Assembly (NCBI RefSeq): GCF_000344685.1
Contig: NW_006920419.1
Span: forward strand, 531,169 to 595,168
Source of the DNA: Gloeophyllum trabeum ATCC 11539
Taxonomy: Eukaryota > Basidiomycota > Agaricomycetes > Gloeophyllales > Gloeophyllaceae
Direction of reading: 5' to 3'
Length of the DNA stretch: 64,000 nucleotides
Within the stretch, counting starts at the first letter, position 1; every line of letters begins with the position of its first letter. Shown here piece by piece: positions 11,321-21,570 of the stretch. A program made the translations under genes and the position numbers. Under the pieces are notes generated by a model that saw only the letters and a program-made list of their open reading frames with translations, was not told the origin of the DNA and ran no database searches.

Positions 11321-11803
11321 ATGTCTACTAGCCCATCAGAGATGCCATTACCACCATATCCTGCCGACACACCTCGACCTCATTCCAGCTTGACTTCATC
11401 GACCCACTCATCTCGCTCGGCTACTCCAATGCCCTCGGAGACTCGTCAGCGCTGGATTTTGCCCCATGGTAGCCAGGTGTTAGTCCCGAGTACTCAGGAC
11501 ATGCATCTCGCGAATGAAGGGGGTTATTTTGTCTGGAGCAAGAGGATGATTGTGGCGTTTATGTACGCCCAGGTTTTGGATGTGGTCCAGGGGACTACAG
11601 TGCATCCTCCAGATACGGATAAGGCTGGCCAGGAGGATTGGGATGCGAAGGACAGCGCTGCTCAGGCAATGCTCTTGAATGCAATTGACAATGGGATCAT
11701 CGCGAAGGTTGCGAACCTGGGTACGTCGCATCTTATGTGGTCAGCCCTCTCCACGGAGTTCAGCCAGACTGGCTCAGGATCACTCATCTTGTGGTTCTGC
11801 TGA
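11321..11803 (+). pseudogene. gag N-terminal part (copia element)
   Basis: A 160-codon frame starting MSTSPSEMPLPPYP, with the gag region that includes the WSKRMIVAFMYAQVLDVV and ALSTEFSQTGS stretches. It ends at a TGA (11801-11803); the same frame resumes at 11816, so this is the first piece of a broken gag-pol frame. Structural capsid role is known for the family. Confidence 0.75.
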
Positions 11804-11815
11804 CTCGTCCGGCCC

Positions 11816-13048
11816 ATGCCTGTGGACGGTGACCCTGCCGCACACGTTACGTCCTATCAAGAAGCTGTCAGCCATCTTGCTACCGCTGGCTTTGATATCC
11901 CTGCTTTCATTATGGCCGCCATTCTTCTTTCCACTCTACCATCTGAGCCTGGCAACCCGGATTCTTGGAATCAGTTTGTCGCTGACATCAAGATCAACAA
12001 GACCACTACTCTCTCCACTGTCATCAATGCTATCTTGGAGGAGAAGCATTGCCATAGTGAGCCTTCTGTCGAGGGTCAGTCAGGTGAGAATGCTCTCGCT
12101 GCTAAGTTTTGGGATGCTCGCCATCGTGGCAAGGCATTCTGTTGCAACTGTAAGCGGGAGGGGCACAAGGTGAAAGACTGTTGGTCTCCTGGAGGGGGGA
12201 AGGAGGGGCAGGGGCCAAAGAAGAAGCATCGAGGGAAGAAGAGGGGCAAGGAGAAAGCCCATGTTGCTGAAAATGGAGAGGAAAGTGATTCCGATGATGT
12301 ATCTCATCTTGTCGTAGAAAAGAAAGCTTATGCTACTGTTGTTTCTGCTTATTCTCCGAGTGAACCAGTGAGCACCTCAGCCTCCTCATCACCTCCAACC
12401 ATTTCCTCTTGCTCAGGAGACTCAACCTACATCTCGAGCGTGCGTACCAGCCCGAGCACCATCATAGACTCTGGAACGAGTTCCCATATTCATTCCATTC
12501 ACGCCAACTTCCCTTCCTGTTCGCCTAGAAACTCTGACACTGTCTCAGGTTTTGGCAACAGCACTATGTTGATTCAAGGTCAAGGAGAAGCTCACATCGT
12601 CGCCAGACATCCGAAGGGTGGTGAGACTCTGGTGAAGCTTCAGGACACTATCTACATCCCTAATTCCTCCCCGACACTCATCTCTGTCTCTCGGTTCGAT
12701 GACACTGGCTATTATATGCTCTTTGGTGGTGGCCGGTGTGTTCTATTCGAGAAGAAAGACGGTGGACATCTTATTCGAGATGACCTGTTGAAGAAGGTCT
12801 TTGGGACTGGTACGAAGTGTCAAGACCACCTCTACCACCTTGACAAGCCTCCGAAAGAGAAGTCTTTCTCCACCAGTACATCCTCCAGTAAACTCCATCA
12901 GCTTCACTGTCGTCTCGGGCATGTCGGGATGGACACGGTGAAAGCGCTGGTCCATATGGGGAGATTTCCTTCGTTGAGGATCTCCAAGGCAGAGCTTAAT
13001 GCTCACCTACCTCTCTGTGTGTCTTGCATGAAGGGCAAGATGATGTGA
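11816..13048 (+). pseudogene. gag zinc knuckle, protease and pre-integrase region (copia element)
   Basis: A 410-codon frame in the same phase as the upstream gag. A CCHC knuckle (CCNCKREGHKVKDC, C-x2-C-x4-H-x4-C) is followed by a Lys/Gly basic stretch, the aspartic protease active site IIDSGTSSHIH, and the GAG-pre-integrase motif LHCRLGHVGMDTVKALV. It ends with TGA at 13046-13048, after which the same frame continues into integrase. Confidence 0.85.
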
Positions 13049-13950
13049 GCCTCTTTTCCACCATCGGATAGTGGTCGGATTGAGGATATTGATATTTTGG
13101 GTTTGGTCCATACTGATCTCTGGGGGCCATTCCAGGTCCTTTTGCTTGATCATTCCAGATACGCGATTACCTTCATGGACCACAAATCTCGTTGGCTTCG
13201 GGTCTATTTCCTGAAGCACAAGTCAAAAGTTTTCAATTGCTCCAAGCATTGGCTGGCAGAGGTGGAGCGGGAGACTGGGAAGAAGCTGGTGATGATCCAC
13301 TGCGATGACAGCAAGGAGTTTATCTCTCAGCAGTTGAAGGCTTATTGCACTGAATGCGGGATCTGTATCAAGACAACGTCACCCTATACTCCAGAACAGA
13401 ATGGTGTCGTGGAACATCAAAACCGTACAATCTTTGATCTGGTGTGCACCATCCTTATCGATTCTGGTCTCCCTCTATCCATGTGGGCCGAGGCTGTTGC
13501 CTATGTTGTCTACACCCACAACCACATGCCTACCAGTGCTCTTGATGGCAAGAGTCCTTTTGAGGTCCAGTTCCCTAGCCAGAAGCTGGACTTCTCCTTC
13601 ATGCACTGCTTTGGTTGCAAGGCTTGGGCTTATGATAATGACCCGAAGTGCAAGAAGCTGGATGCTCGTGCTCGTGAGTACATCTTTATTGGCTATTCAA
13701 CGACCCAGAAAGCATATCATCTATACAAGAGGAAGATTGTTTTGTCAATCCACGTTTGATTTGATGAACATCTTAATGGCTGGGAGCGATCTTTGGCCAA
13801 GGGGGAGTATAAGGAGTTTGATTCAATTTTTCAACGCGACTCTGACAACTATCCGGCCAAACCTCTCACTCATCTTCTGTTCATTCTACGTCTTCTGGTG
13901 ATTGTTGGCCTGATGATGAAGAGCCACCACCAACATCTCTTGTTCCTCAG
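13049..13950 (+). pseudogene. Integrase (copia element), interrupted
   Basis: In frame with the preceding segment after a TGA. The DDE catalytic core is visible: HTDLWGP (first Asp), IHCDDSKEF (second Asp) and YTPEQNGVVEHQNRTI (Glu). A TGA at 13757-13759 and a frameshift near 13850 break the C-terminal part; sequence up to about 13950 encodes a Pro-rich linker in another frame (EEPPPTSLVPQPPSP). The linker then stops at the inversion breakpoint. Confidence 0.85.
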
Positions 13951-13956
13951 CCTCCT

Positions 13957-15516
13957 TCTCCAGTCGACAAGGCAGTAGTTGTCTGCTTCTTGGCTGATCA
14001 AGCAATACAACCCTTCCCAAGGAAGATCACATAGCCAGAAGTAGACTGAGCATGATCCAGCGAGTTAGCAAAGTCCGCATCGCAGTAGGCAAGGAGCTGA
14101 TCATCCAAGTCCTTGCCACTGATGGTAAGAGCCAAGTCCCCAGTGCCCTTGAGCTATGCAAGGATACACAACAGCATTCCAGTGATGTCTGCCTAGATTT
14201 GACATGAACTGGGCAACGTTCTGGACAGCCTTAGCAATATCTGGATGAGTGATGACAGCGATATGCATAAGAGAACCAACCACATTAAGATATGGGATGT
14301 TCTTAATGAATTCAATGTCTTCAGGCGTAGAGGGTGCATCAGACTTGGAGAGCTTCTTGCCATCAAGCATGGGAGTAGCAAGTGGCTTGATGTCCTCAAG
14401 ACGAACTGACTTGAGTAGGGTGTCCATCTTATGGCAGTGAGAGAATGAAATGGTACCAGCCTGTCGATCCTGAGTAACCTTGACACCAAGCAAAGAGCTG
14501 ATATCACCACTGTCCTTGATAGAAACCTTGGACTTGATCTGGGACTTGAGACGAGTCACCTCAATAGTCAAACAACAGAAAAGTCCAAGATCATCAACAC
14601 GAGCAGTGACAATGGAGAACTCCAAGACAGTCTTGCGGACAAATATGCAAGGATCAGAGAGACAGACCTTGAAGCCAAGAGAAAGCATGATAGACTTGAG
14701 CTTCTGGTACCAAAGATAACCAGCCTGCTCCAAACCATATAATGCCTTCTTCAATCGCCAGACCCAGTCTTCCTTCCCCTCAACAACGTATCCCTGCGGC
14801 TGCTTCATGCATGTAGACTCCCCCTCAGGCATTTCACTATTGAGGAAGGCAGTATCCACATCCACAACATGAATCTCACCACCAAGCTGGGCGATAAGAG
14901 CACAAATGACACGGATGGACTCCGGCTTCGCAACAGGTGTGAAGATATCAGTGAAGTCAACACCAGCAATCTGAGAGAAACCCTGAGCAACAATATGAGC
15001 CTTATATCGAGTAATCACATTGTTGGTGTCTCGCTTCAGAGCATAGACTCAACGTGAACCACCAGGCTTGCATCCCCGAGGAAGTGGGACAAGCTCAAAT
15101 GTTTCCATGGCTGAGACAGATTCGAACTCCTTGACCATTGCTGACTTCCACCCCTCGGCATCAGGAGACTCTACAGCTTCCTTATAGTTCCGAGGCTCCT
15201 CTCCAGAAAGAATGAAGGCATAGTCGCCCCAAAATCCCGCAAGAGTGCGCTGAGCAAGAACCAAGGATGATGTCTCTGGAATGAGTTCCTGAGAGTTGCT
15301 GACAGACACATCCAAGGTAGATTGTGTAGCAGCAGGAACCTCCGAAGGCTCTCCCCCTGAGCCCTCACTGTCTGCACTCATTCCACCAGAAGCAGCAGTT
15401 TTTGCTAAGTGGGTAGAGCGGCGTGTAGGCTCACCTGGAGGTGGATGAGGACCAGGTTGATGACCACGCTTGCGAGAAGGTGCTGGTGCTGGTGGTGGTG
15501 CTGGAGGATCATGAGC
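13957..15516 (-). pseudogene. Reverse transcriptase plus start of RNase H, inverted segment (copia element)
   Basis: Read on the minus strand it continues the Pro-rich linker (APPAHDPPAPPPAPAP), then the RVT_2 reverse transcriptase in two frames pieces (15381-15049 and 15018-14101) separated by a TGA. Motifs: YKAHIVAQGFSQ, VDVDTAFLNSEMPEGE, LKKALYGLEQAGYLWY and the catalytic ARVDDLGLF (usual form YVDD). It ends in the beginning of RNase H (LAYCDADFANSLDHAQSTSG, then SAKKQTT). Both ends connect logically to plus-strand sequence outside the segment, so this is a true internal inversion and not a nested element. Confidence 0.88.
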
Positions 15517-15519
15517 AGG

Positions 15520-15844
15520 AGGAGCGGAGTACTATGCCTCCGTCCACATGGGTCAGGAAGTTCTCTGGCTACGTCAACTCCTGACAGAGATTGGTTTCCC
15601 TGGACCTACTCTTTGTTGAACAGACAGTACGAGTTCTCTTCGCATGATCCATTCTCCTGACGATATCTCCAACTGTACCAAGCATATCAAGCTTGCTGAG
15701 CATTGGATACGGGAGGTGGTTTGTGTGGGGCAGATGAGGGTGGAGTATGTTGCAAGTGAAGAAAATGTTGCCGACATTTTGACCAAGGGTAAGGGGCCAC
15801 AACACAAGAAGCTTACGGAGATGTTGGGACTTGTTCGTGGGTAG
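15520..15844 (+). pseudogene. RNase H C-terminal part (copia element)
   Basis: Plus strand again: AEYYASVHMGQEVLWLRQLL, a TGA, then TKHIKLAEHWIREVV, MRVEYVASEENVADILTKG and KKLTEMLGLVRG. These are the conserved end of copia RNase H. It resumes exactly where the inverted segment's RNase H stops. Confidence 0.88.
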
Positions 15845-16360
15845 GCTAGTGAACATTTCTGATACGTGCCAGTGAAGTCCCCCCTTGTGCCCGTTTAGGC
15901 AGCGTCCCCTGCTTTATTTAGTACTGAAGGCACCATGGCAATGGTAAGCCATGTGTGCTTTCCTTGCTAGACATCGCAGATGCGACACGCCGCTCACCTC
16001 CTGGTTTCTGTCTCTCTATGCCCATCCTACGCTAGGCTACCTATTGGCGACTATTCTATGCTTTTACTGGATTTAATCTATGGCAAATAATTCGCCTAAT
16101 CGAGCACCTTACATTGAGAGTTTGTTGAGAGTCACGCATACACATGCCGAAGTGCGGCAAGAGGCTTCCAGTCCATCGGTCGCGCACCTGCCGTTTTGGG
16201 GAGAAGAGGCTGCCTTTTCTGGCAGACGCGTGAGCTTCAGGGGGACTTCTGCGGCGGTAATACTAAAAATTAACAAGCCTCCTTATAAGACAGTTGCTCG
16301 TCTACTAAGTCTTATTTGAGAGGCGAAGTTTCAAGCCTAGTTCGTGGGGTGGATTCTCGT

Positions 16361-16370
16361 TGAGGGGGAG
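16361..16370 (+). other. Polypurine tract of the copia element
   Basis: TGAGGGGGAG directly abuts the right LTR (TGTTAACA), as expected for plus-strand priming. Confidence 0.8.
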
Positions 16371-16554
16371 TGTTAACATTGAACATTCATTACCGTTTCA
16401 TACAACTCGGACCGCCGTAGCGTAGCGTGGGATTCCCGTAGTGTACCTAGTCCCGCCGCGTTCCGGTAACGCCCGCGACGGGCAGACTTTTCGTGCGCGT
16501 CGCCGCCGCTCGTTTTCCTCAGTCGTTCTGTCACCGACTGAGCGTCTGTTATTA
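16371..16554 (+). repeat. Right LTR of the copia element
   Basis: 184 bp, collinear with the left LTR without indels, and richer in CpG than the left copy. It is followed by AAACG, the right target-site duplication. Confidence 0.92.
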
Positions 16555-17256
16555 AAACGCAAGACCAGTGACTGCTTACTTCGCCGTTCCTCCTGGTGCT
16601 CATGCTATTGTATGTTCATTGAGATAAACAATGGATCCAATATTTCAACCAGTAACCTGTCACCACACAGCGGACAAGGACCGGTGTCCCGCCACCGGTC
16701 ATTCATCTTTCACGGCAAGGGTGGGAGAACACTTTCTTAGGATGCTCCGTAGCGGGACATGATACAGACATAAAGAATGAAAGGTCAATGTTAATTAAAT
16801 GTCCCCTGATTTTTGGGGACCATAGTAAATGTCCCGCAGACCTTTCTTTGTTCACTCAAAGGACATTCTTCATGTCCAGGTTATGGTCCAGCAAGGACCA
16901 TTCTGGGAAAGTGTTCTCACATCAGGGAGATGTTCCTGGCATGCCCGGCGGCGGGACATCGGTCTCTGCCCGCAGTGCCATGAAGTGCGCGCGCGGCTCG
17001 GCAGACTTTAATCACTAAGTAGACTGAGAGGACTGATACAATAGCACTGCTACAGATGTGAAGGTTAATGCAATACTTTGTAGTATAACAGAACAAATGG
17101 CGAGGCCCGCGGAGCAATAAATAGAATAAATAACGATCTGCGACGGGAAGAAAGGAATGGCTTCAGTTGATTGATACAAGCTAGCAGTGTAGCCAGTGCT
17201 ACAGCCAGTACGCCCGGCATACGGATTCCCTTGGTTTGTGGAACGACCCGGTGGAC
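16555..17256. other. Intergenic, short GGGACAT inverted motifs
   Basis: Between the retrotransposon and copy B. It contains several AAATGTCCC / GGGACAT motifs in both orientations (16688-16970), which could be remains of a small foldback element. No gene recognised. Confidence 0.4.
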
Positions 17257-17901
17257 TCAGAGATAGCTCCAGGAGCCGGTCAAAACGCCGACATCGGGAT
17301 TGGCAAAGTGGCTGAACAAGCCCTTGCTGAGGTCAAGCCCGCCCTTGGGGCATCCGGGGCACTGATGAAATCCGGTCGGCAACTGCTACACCGACGGGGT
17401 CGTATTTGCGCACCTGGTCGACAATGGTAGCGGTGGCACTCTTGCCATTGGCGGTGATCTTGATCTGCTTGAAGCAGTGCGGACCAGGGTAGCCAGACCC
17501 GAATTCCTACCGCTGTGGGTCAGTGCCACCGCCTGGAATCGTAGGTGTATCAACGATGGTGCTCGCGACACTCACAGCAGCATTTAATGCCACGACCTGA
17601 CAGGAATGTGAGTTTGAAATGGTGCGATCGCGTTCGGCGTTGCTGGACTCACGTAGTCGCTGGCCTTGTTGGTCTTGCCACATGCCCCCCTGGGCATGAA
17701 TGCCGGTAAGTCACTTTACAGTCCACAAAGGTGGCCTTGAGCTTACAATCCGACATCGTACCACGTCAAGCGCGCGTTACTGTCGCGAGCAGACAGTCCA
17801 GTCGCGTTGCGAGCTTCGAGGGCGAACTCCGTGGGAGCTGCGAGGGCGAAGCCGGCCAGGAAAGAGAAAAAAGAGAGGATGGCGAGGGTGGAGAAGTACA
17901 T
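17257..17901 (-). CDS. Loosenin/expansin-like secreted DPBB protein, copy B
   Basis: Five exons: 17747-17901, 17653-17689, 17576-17596, 17414-17506 and 17257-17361, giving 136 aa. A signal peptide (MYFSTLAILSFFSFLAGFALAAP) precedes the same double-psi barrel as copy A: GACGKTNKASDY, VVALNAA, FGSGYPGPHCF, ITANGKSATATIVDQ, CPGCPKGGLDLS and GSWSYL. From GACG to the end, 79 of 84 residues equal copy A, and all exon lengths are the same, so A and B are a recent duplicate pair; about 250 bp of upstream sequence is also shared. Secreted, wall-loosening function is inferred from the loosenin family. No disabling change seen. Confidence 0.92.
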
Positions 17902-17982
17902 CTGGTGATGAGTCAAAGGGCTACGACGAATGTATGAATGGAGGTGTGGATGCAGATACCGTAGAGGGTTTTCCGTGGCCGC

Positions 17983-17990
17983 CTTTTATA
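17983..17990 (-). promoter_or_regulatory. TATA box of copy B
   Basis: TATAAAAG on the minus strand, 82 bp upstream of the copy B start codon and inside the promoter block shared with copy A. Confidence 0.6.
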
Positions 17991-19884
17991 CAGCAAATGG
18001 TGGGGGTGGGTACTGCCTCGACTCATCGGACGGTGTAACGGCTGCGCGCCAGGTGTCTCTCGGAGTCCTGCAGTGCCAATAAACGCTATCAAAGCACGGA
18101 GAAACCGACGCCTGTTAAGCTGTCTTGATAGACACGCGTCATGGAGGACTCGACGCCAAAGACCGCTTGGTCGCTGCTTGTCTGACCCGCATCGCAAGCT
18201 GACCGACTGGCAGAACCTGGGGCATATGCTCGCAGTTGGTTCAACACTGCAAGTGCCGCTCGCCTGCCAGTGGATGAATGGATGCCTCGCATCAGCGAGA
18301 ATGCGCGCGCGGCACATCCTTACTGTCGGAGGACCAGACATGGCGAGTAGATATCCGCCCAATCGAGTGACAACTCCTTATTGGGTCCAAAGGAGAGAAT
18401 TCCACAAATGCCAAGAGCACGTCCACTTAGGGCGCCTTTGCAGAGCGCTTGTTCAGTAGGCACGGTGCCTGGAAACGTTCAATGCCAACACATCGAATGC
18501 TGTGACCCACTCCGATGTCTACCGATATGTTGCAGCTCTCAAATATCCACTTCAGCATGACAGCAGCTGACCACTCGATGGGTGCCTGGACCTGAGGAAA
18601 TCAGCGCCAAAGGATGGAGATCCTGTAGAGGGATCAGGTGCCGTGTCCGGGAGTATCCTCGCGGCAATAGTTTGTGTCCCCAGGTGCAGACTGCACGATG
18701 CGAAGGGACGCCCGCCATAAATGGCAAAAGCGCTGTTCGGCTTGAGGAGGGCCCTCTGTCGTTCATTAACGAGCGCAGCTTTCGCAAAGGTCCAGCAGTA
18801 AAGGTCCGCGGCGAAAGCCCAGTATTTTCACGGTCCACAGGTCGCAATTGATCATTTCACCGCCAGGCATCTTCGGGACGGCCGTACCCATTTCCACAGT
18901 TCCACGGCGACATCCTCGCCCCATCGACGGAGGGATGCACTTGTGACCAGGAAACAGGACTGAATGGGTGTCCGGATAACGAGCAACACGGATCGAGCGC
19001 CGGCGCCAGATGCCAGTCCGTCGTTACGGTTTCAGGAGACGCAAACGATGAAGTCGTCAAGTGTACTGCCGCAAGATTGATCGTCATGGGGGTAACTGCA
19101 GCGTATTGGGTATACCGTCAGCTATCCTGCAATCTTGAGCCTGTCAGCGAGACCAGAATGAGACGGGGCTGAACGCGCGAGGAGAGTCCTACCAAGTAGG
19201 ACGGTAAACGCAGGGTTCCGCGTGCACCTACGTGCGATGAGGACTCGAAAGCGGGCGAGTTGGTTGATCTCCTTCTCGGTTTCATGAGATACGATCATTT
19301 TGGGCTATACACTGCCCTGGAAGACAAGATCCCGGCGCCTCTCACTTACGCTCTGAGATGTGCAAGCACGTTTCTCGGGCATGTACGCGTACGGCTGGCC
19401 CTATCAGTACGTGCGGGACGGACTGATGCTACCGCTCGTCCAGATGGCTGTGATGGTTGGTTAAGGGGATCCGGCTTTCACGACTCTGCATTGCATTTAG
19501 TGCAGTTACTAATACAGAGGCGGGTGTAGATTGAGTCGGGAGACCGCAGCGCCCTATAGCGAGCAGACCAGCCGAAGATGTAGTTCAAAAGCGCCCAGCC
19601 CGCCCCCGTGCTCACTTGACGAGCCACTAGCGCGTCGCGACAGAGAAAAAGGTAGGGATGGAGCGAAATATAGGCATACCGTCAGAGTGAGAGAGAACAT
19701 GATCTGATCCAGCGTGGCCAGACAAACACCAAGGGATATTGCAGATACCATTCGAGAACGTACTTTCCTTGTCGATGTGCGGCAGTGAGCGTGCGACGAA
19801 CGCGTCAACACGGCCAAACAAGTCATCAGCGCGTCCGTGACACCGCGTGACCGGTGGCGTCTGGCTACCATACACCGCAAGCCA
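17991..19884. other. Intergenic stretch
   Basis: The first 150 bp are the copy B promoter, with AAACGCTATCA (18081) and CTTGATAGAC (18124) matching copy A. The remainder has moderate GC and only short unconvincing frames. No gene, RNA or repeat recognised. Confidence 0.45.
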
Positions 19885-20854
19885 ATGTCGAGCCCGCTTA
19901 TGCTGCCCTCCACGCCGCGCAAAGCGGCCACGACGCCGTACAACCCCTCCTGGCGGCCCGCGCACGCCCTGCCCGCGTCCTCCCCGCTCGCCCGCCCCTC
20001 GTCGCCCGCCTCGCCGACGGACTCGTCGCCCGTGCCCGCCGCGCAGCGCCGGCGGCAGCAAACACAGACCCACACGCCCATGCAACTGCACGCCCGCGCG
20101 CAGCCGAGGCGGACGAGCGTCAAGTCGGTGCAGCACGCGATGTTCTCGCCGTCGGGCGGGAGTGAAGGCCCGGCGCCGCAGAAGTCGCTGCTGCGCGAGC
20201 GGTTCAAGGCACGGTGCTTTGAGCGCGCGCGCAGGGCAAGGGAGAAGGCCGTCACGAGACGGCGGAAGTACGAGAGCGAGCCGAGCAGCGACGGGTTTGA
20301 CCTGGACGCGGACATGGACATGGACGATGGGAAGGAAGACGAGGAGGAGGAGGAGGAGGATCTTGACGACGAGGTACGCGGACACTTTGTTAGCTGCGTA
20401 AGGGCGGGAGGCTCAGTTTGTGATTTGACAGCTGTTCCGCCGCATCATGAACAGCGTGAACCGCAAGGCGCAGCACGCGTACCGCGTCTCGTACGAGTGG
20501 GAGGTCGGCTCGTCCATCGACCCCGACATGGAGGACGTCAGCCGGTGGGAGCAGGAGCTGCACGGTACGCCTTCCCTTGCCCCTTCCCCCTCCCCCTTCC
20601 CGCAACCAATGCTAATGCCACCCTCAGAAGAGTCAGCGGAAGAAGCCCAGCCCGCGCCGCCGGACCTGGAGGAAGAAGAGCTGGCCGCGTACGCGGAGGA
20701 GGCGGCGCTGTTCGAGGACCTCGAGGCGTTCGCGGACGATTTTTTCGACGACCTCGAGGACAGCGCGCCCCCGCCCACCAGCACGAGTGCCGCGGGCCCT
20801 TCCTCGCACTCGCATTCGACGGATACGGACTTTGACATGGACGTCGCGTCATAG
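19885..20854 (+). CDS. Acidic, basic-mixed hypothetical protein (basidiomycete type)
   Basis: Three exons: 19885-20373, 20432-20564 and 20628-20854, giving 282 aa. The introns are 58 and 63 nt with consensus ends. The N-terminus (MSSPLMLPSTPRKAATTPY) is Ser/Pro/Thr-rich and disordered. It is followed by an Arg-rich helical part (LLRERFKARCFERARRAREK) and an acidic run with repeated Glu, encoded by (GAG)n. The middle exon has the most conserved-looking part: LFRRIMNSVNRKAQHAYRVS, then YEWEVGSS. The C-terminus is again acidic (LEEEELAAYAEEAALFEDLE). I do not recognise a family. The charge pattern suggests a nuclear protein, but no function can be assigned. The Met at 19885 is the first in frame; a second lies five codons on. 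Confidence 0.75.
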
Positions 20855-21570
20855 AGCCCGCCCCCAAAGTCAAGCCCCCCTTTTCCCGCCCCGCTCCTCT
20901 GCTCTCACCTCGTTCCTCGTTCGTCGCTTTGCTCGTCGTATCGTTATCTGTATCATATTCCCTGTATCATAGTCCCCCCTAAAACAACACACCCGGACGA
21001 ACGGATCAACTCTGGATTCATAGCATTCTCTACGAAATTCACATCCAAGACTACAGTATAGTAGTAATACTGCCCTCTACTTGTTGAAAGTCAAGCAAGA
21101 AACACGACAACACGCCACCCTAACTCTACCCTACAACAGACAACAAGAACACGGAAGAAACAAGCCAACGCAAGACCGCAGGGTATATTTAACAAGAATG
21201 GAGGTATCGGGGGATGATGGAGGGGCGGGATACAAGTATGCGGATGGCGAATAAATAGTCTTGATCAATAATGAACGAGTGGGTGGATAGATGGCGCATA
21301 TATGCAGCCGTCCGCGGCCCGCGAGTATGCAAGAAAACGGCTGGCCGGATCGTCCTCACCAAGGACTTGTTGCTTGCATCCGCGCGATTGCCAAAAAGCA
21401 GAACGAGTGGTCGAGCCCGAGTGGTCCTTGCATCCGAGACGGAAATAGCGTCGAGCGCTGAGCCCGGTCCAATCCAATCCAACTGTCAATCACCCCCTCC
21501 CTCTGATCGCACCCACCCCCGCCTCGCTACCATCTCACACCACCACACCTCCCATCCCCTCCCCTCTCCT
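20855..21570. other. Intergenic between convergent genes
   Basis: 3' flanks of the acidic protein gene (plus strand) and the mucin-like membrane protein gene (minus strand). The sequence is AT-richer at 20960-21280. No gene recognised. Confidence 0.5.

Larger units (their letters stand above)
10991..16554 (+). mobile_element. Ty1/copia LTR retrotransposon, decayed, with internal inversion
   Basis: Complete outline on the plus strand: 184-bp LTRs (10991-11174 and 16371-16554), a primer binding site one base after the left LTR, gag, protease and integrase in order, and a polypurine tract immediately before the right LTR. Flanking pentamers AAACA and AAACG form a target-site duplication differing by one G/A transition. 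The gag-protease-integrase order before RT identifies the copia superfamily. The RT and start of RNase H (about 13957-15516) lie on the opposite strand, so a 1.56-kb internal segment has flipped. Several in-frame TGA codons and at least one frameshift make it non-autonomous. Confidence 0.93.

Noticed and set aside
16676..16980. GGGACAT / ATGTCCC motifs as a defined transposon
   Set aside because: Several short inverted motifs, but no consistent ends, target duplication or second copy in the window.
19554..20385. Minus-strand frames of about 250 codons opposite the acidic protein gene
   Set aside because: Two overlapping antisense frames of low-complexity Arg/Ala/Gly. The plus strand has consistent splice sites and phase across three exons.
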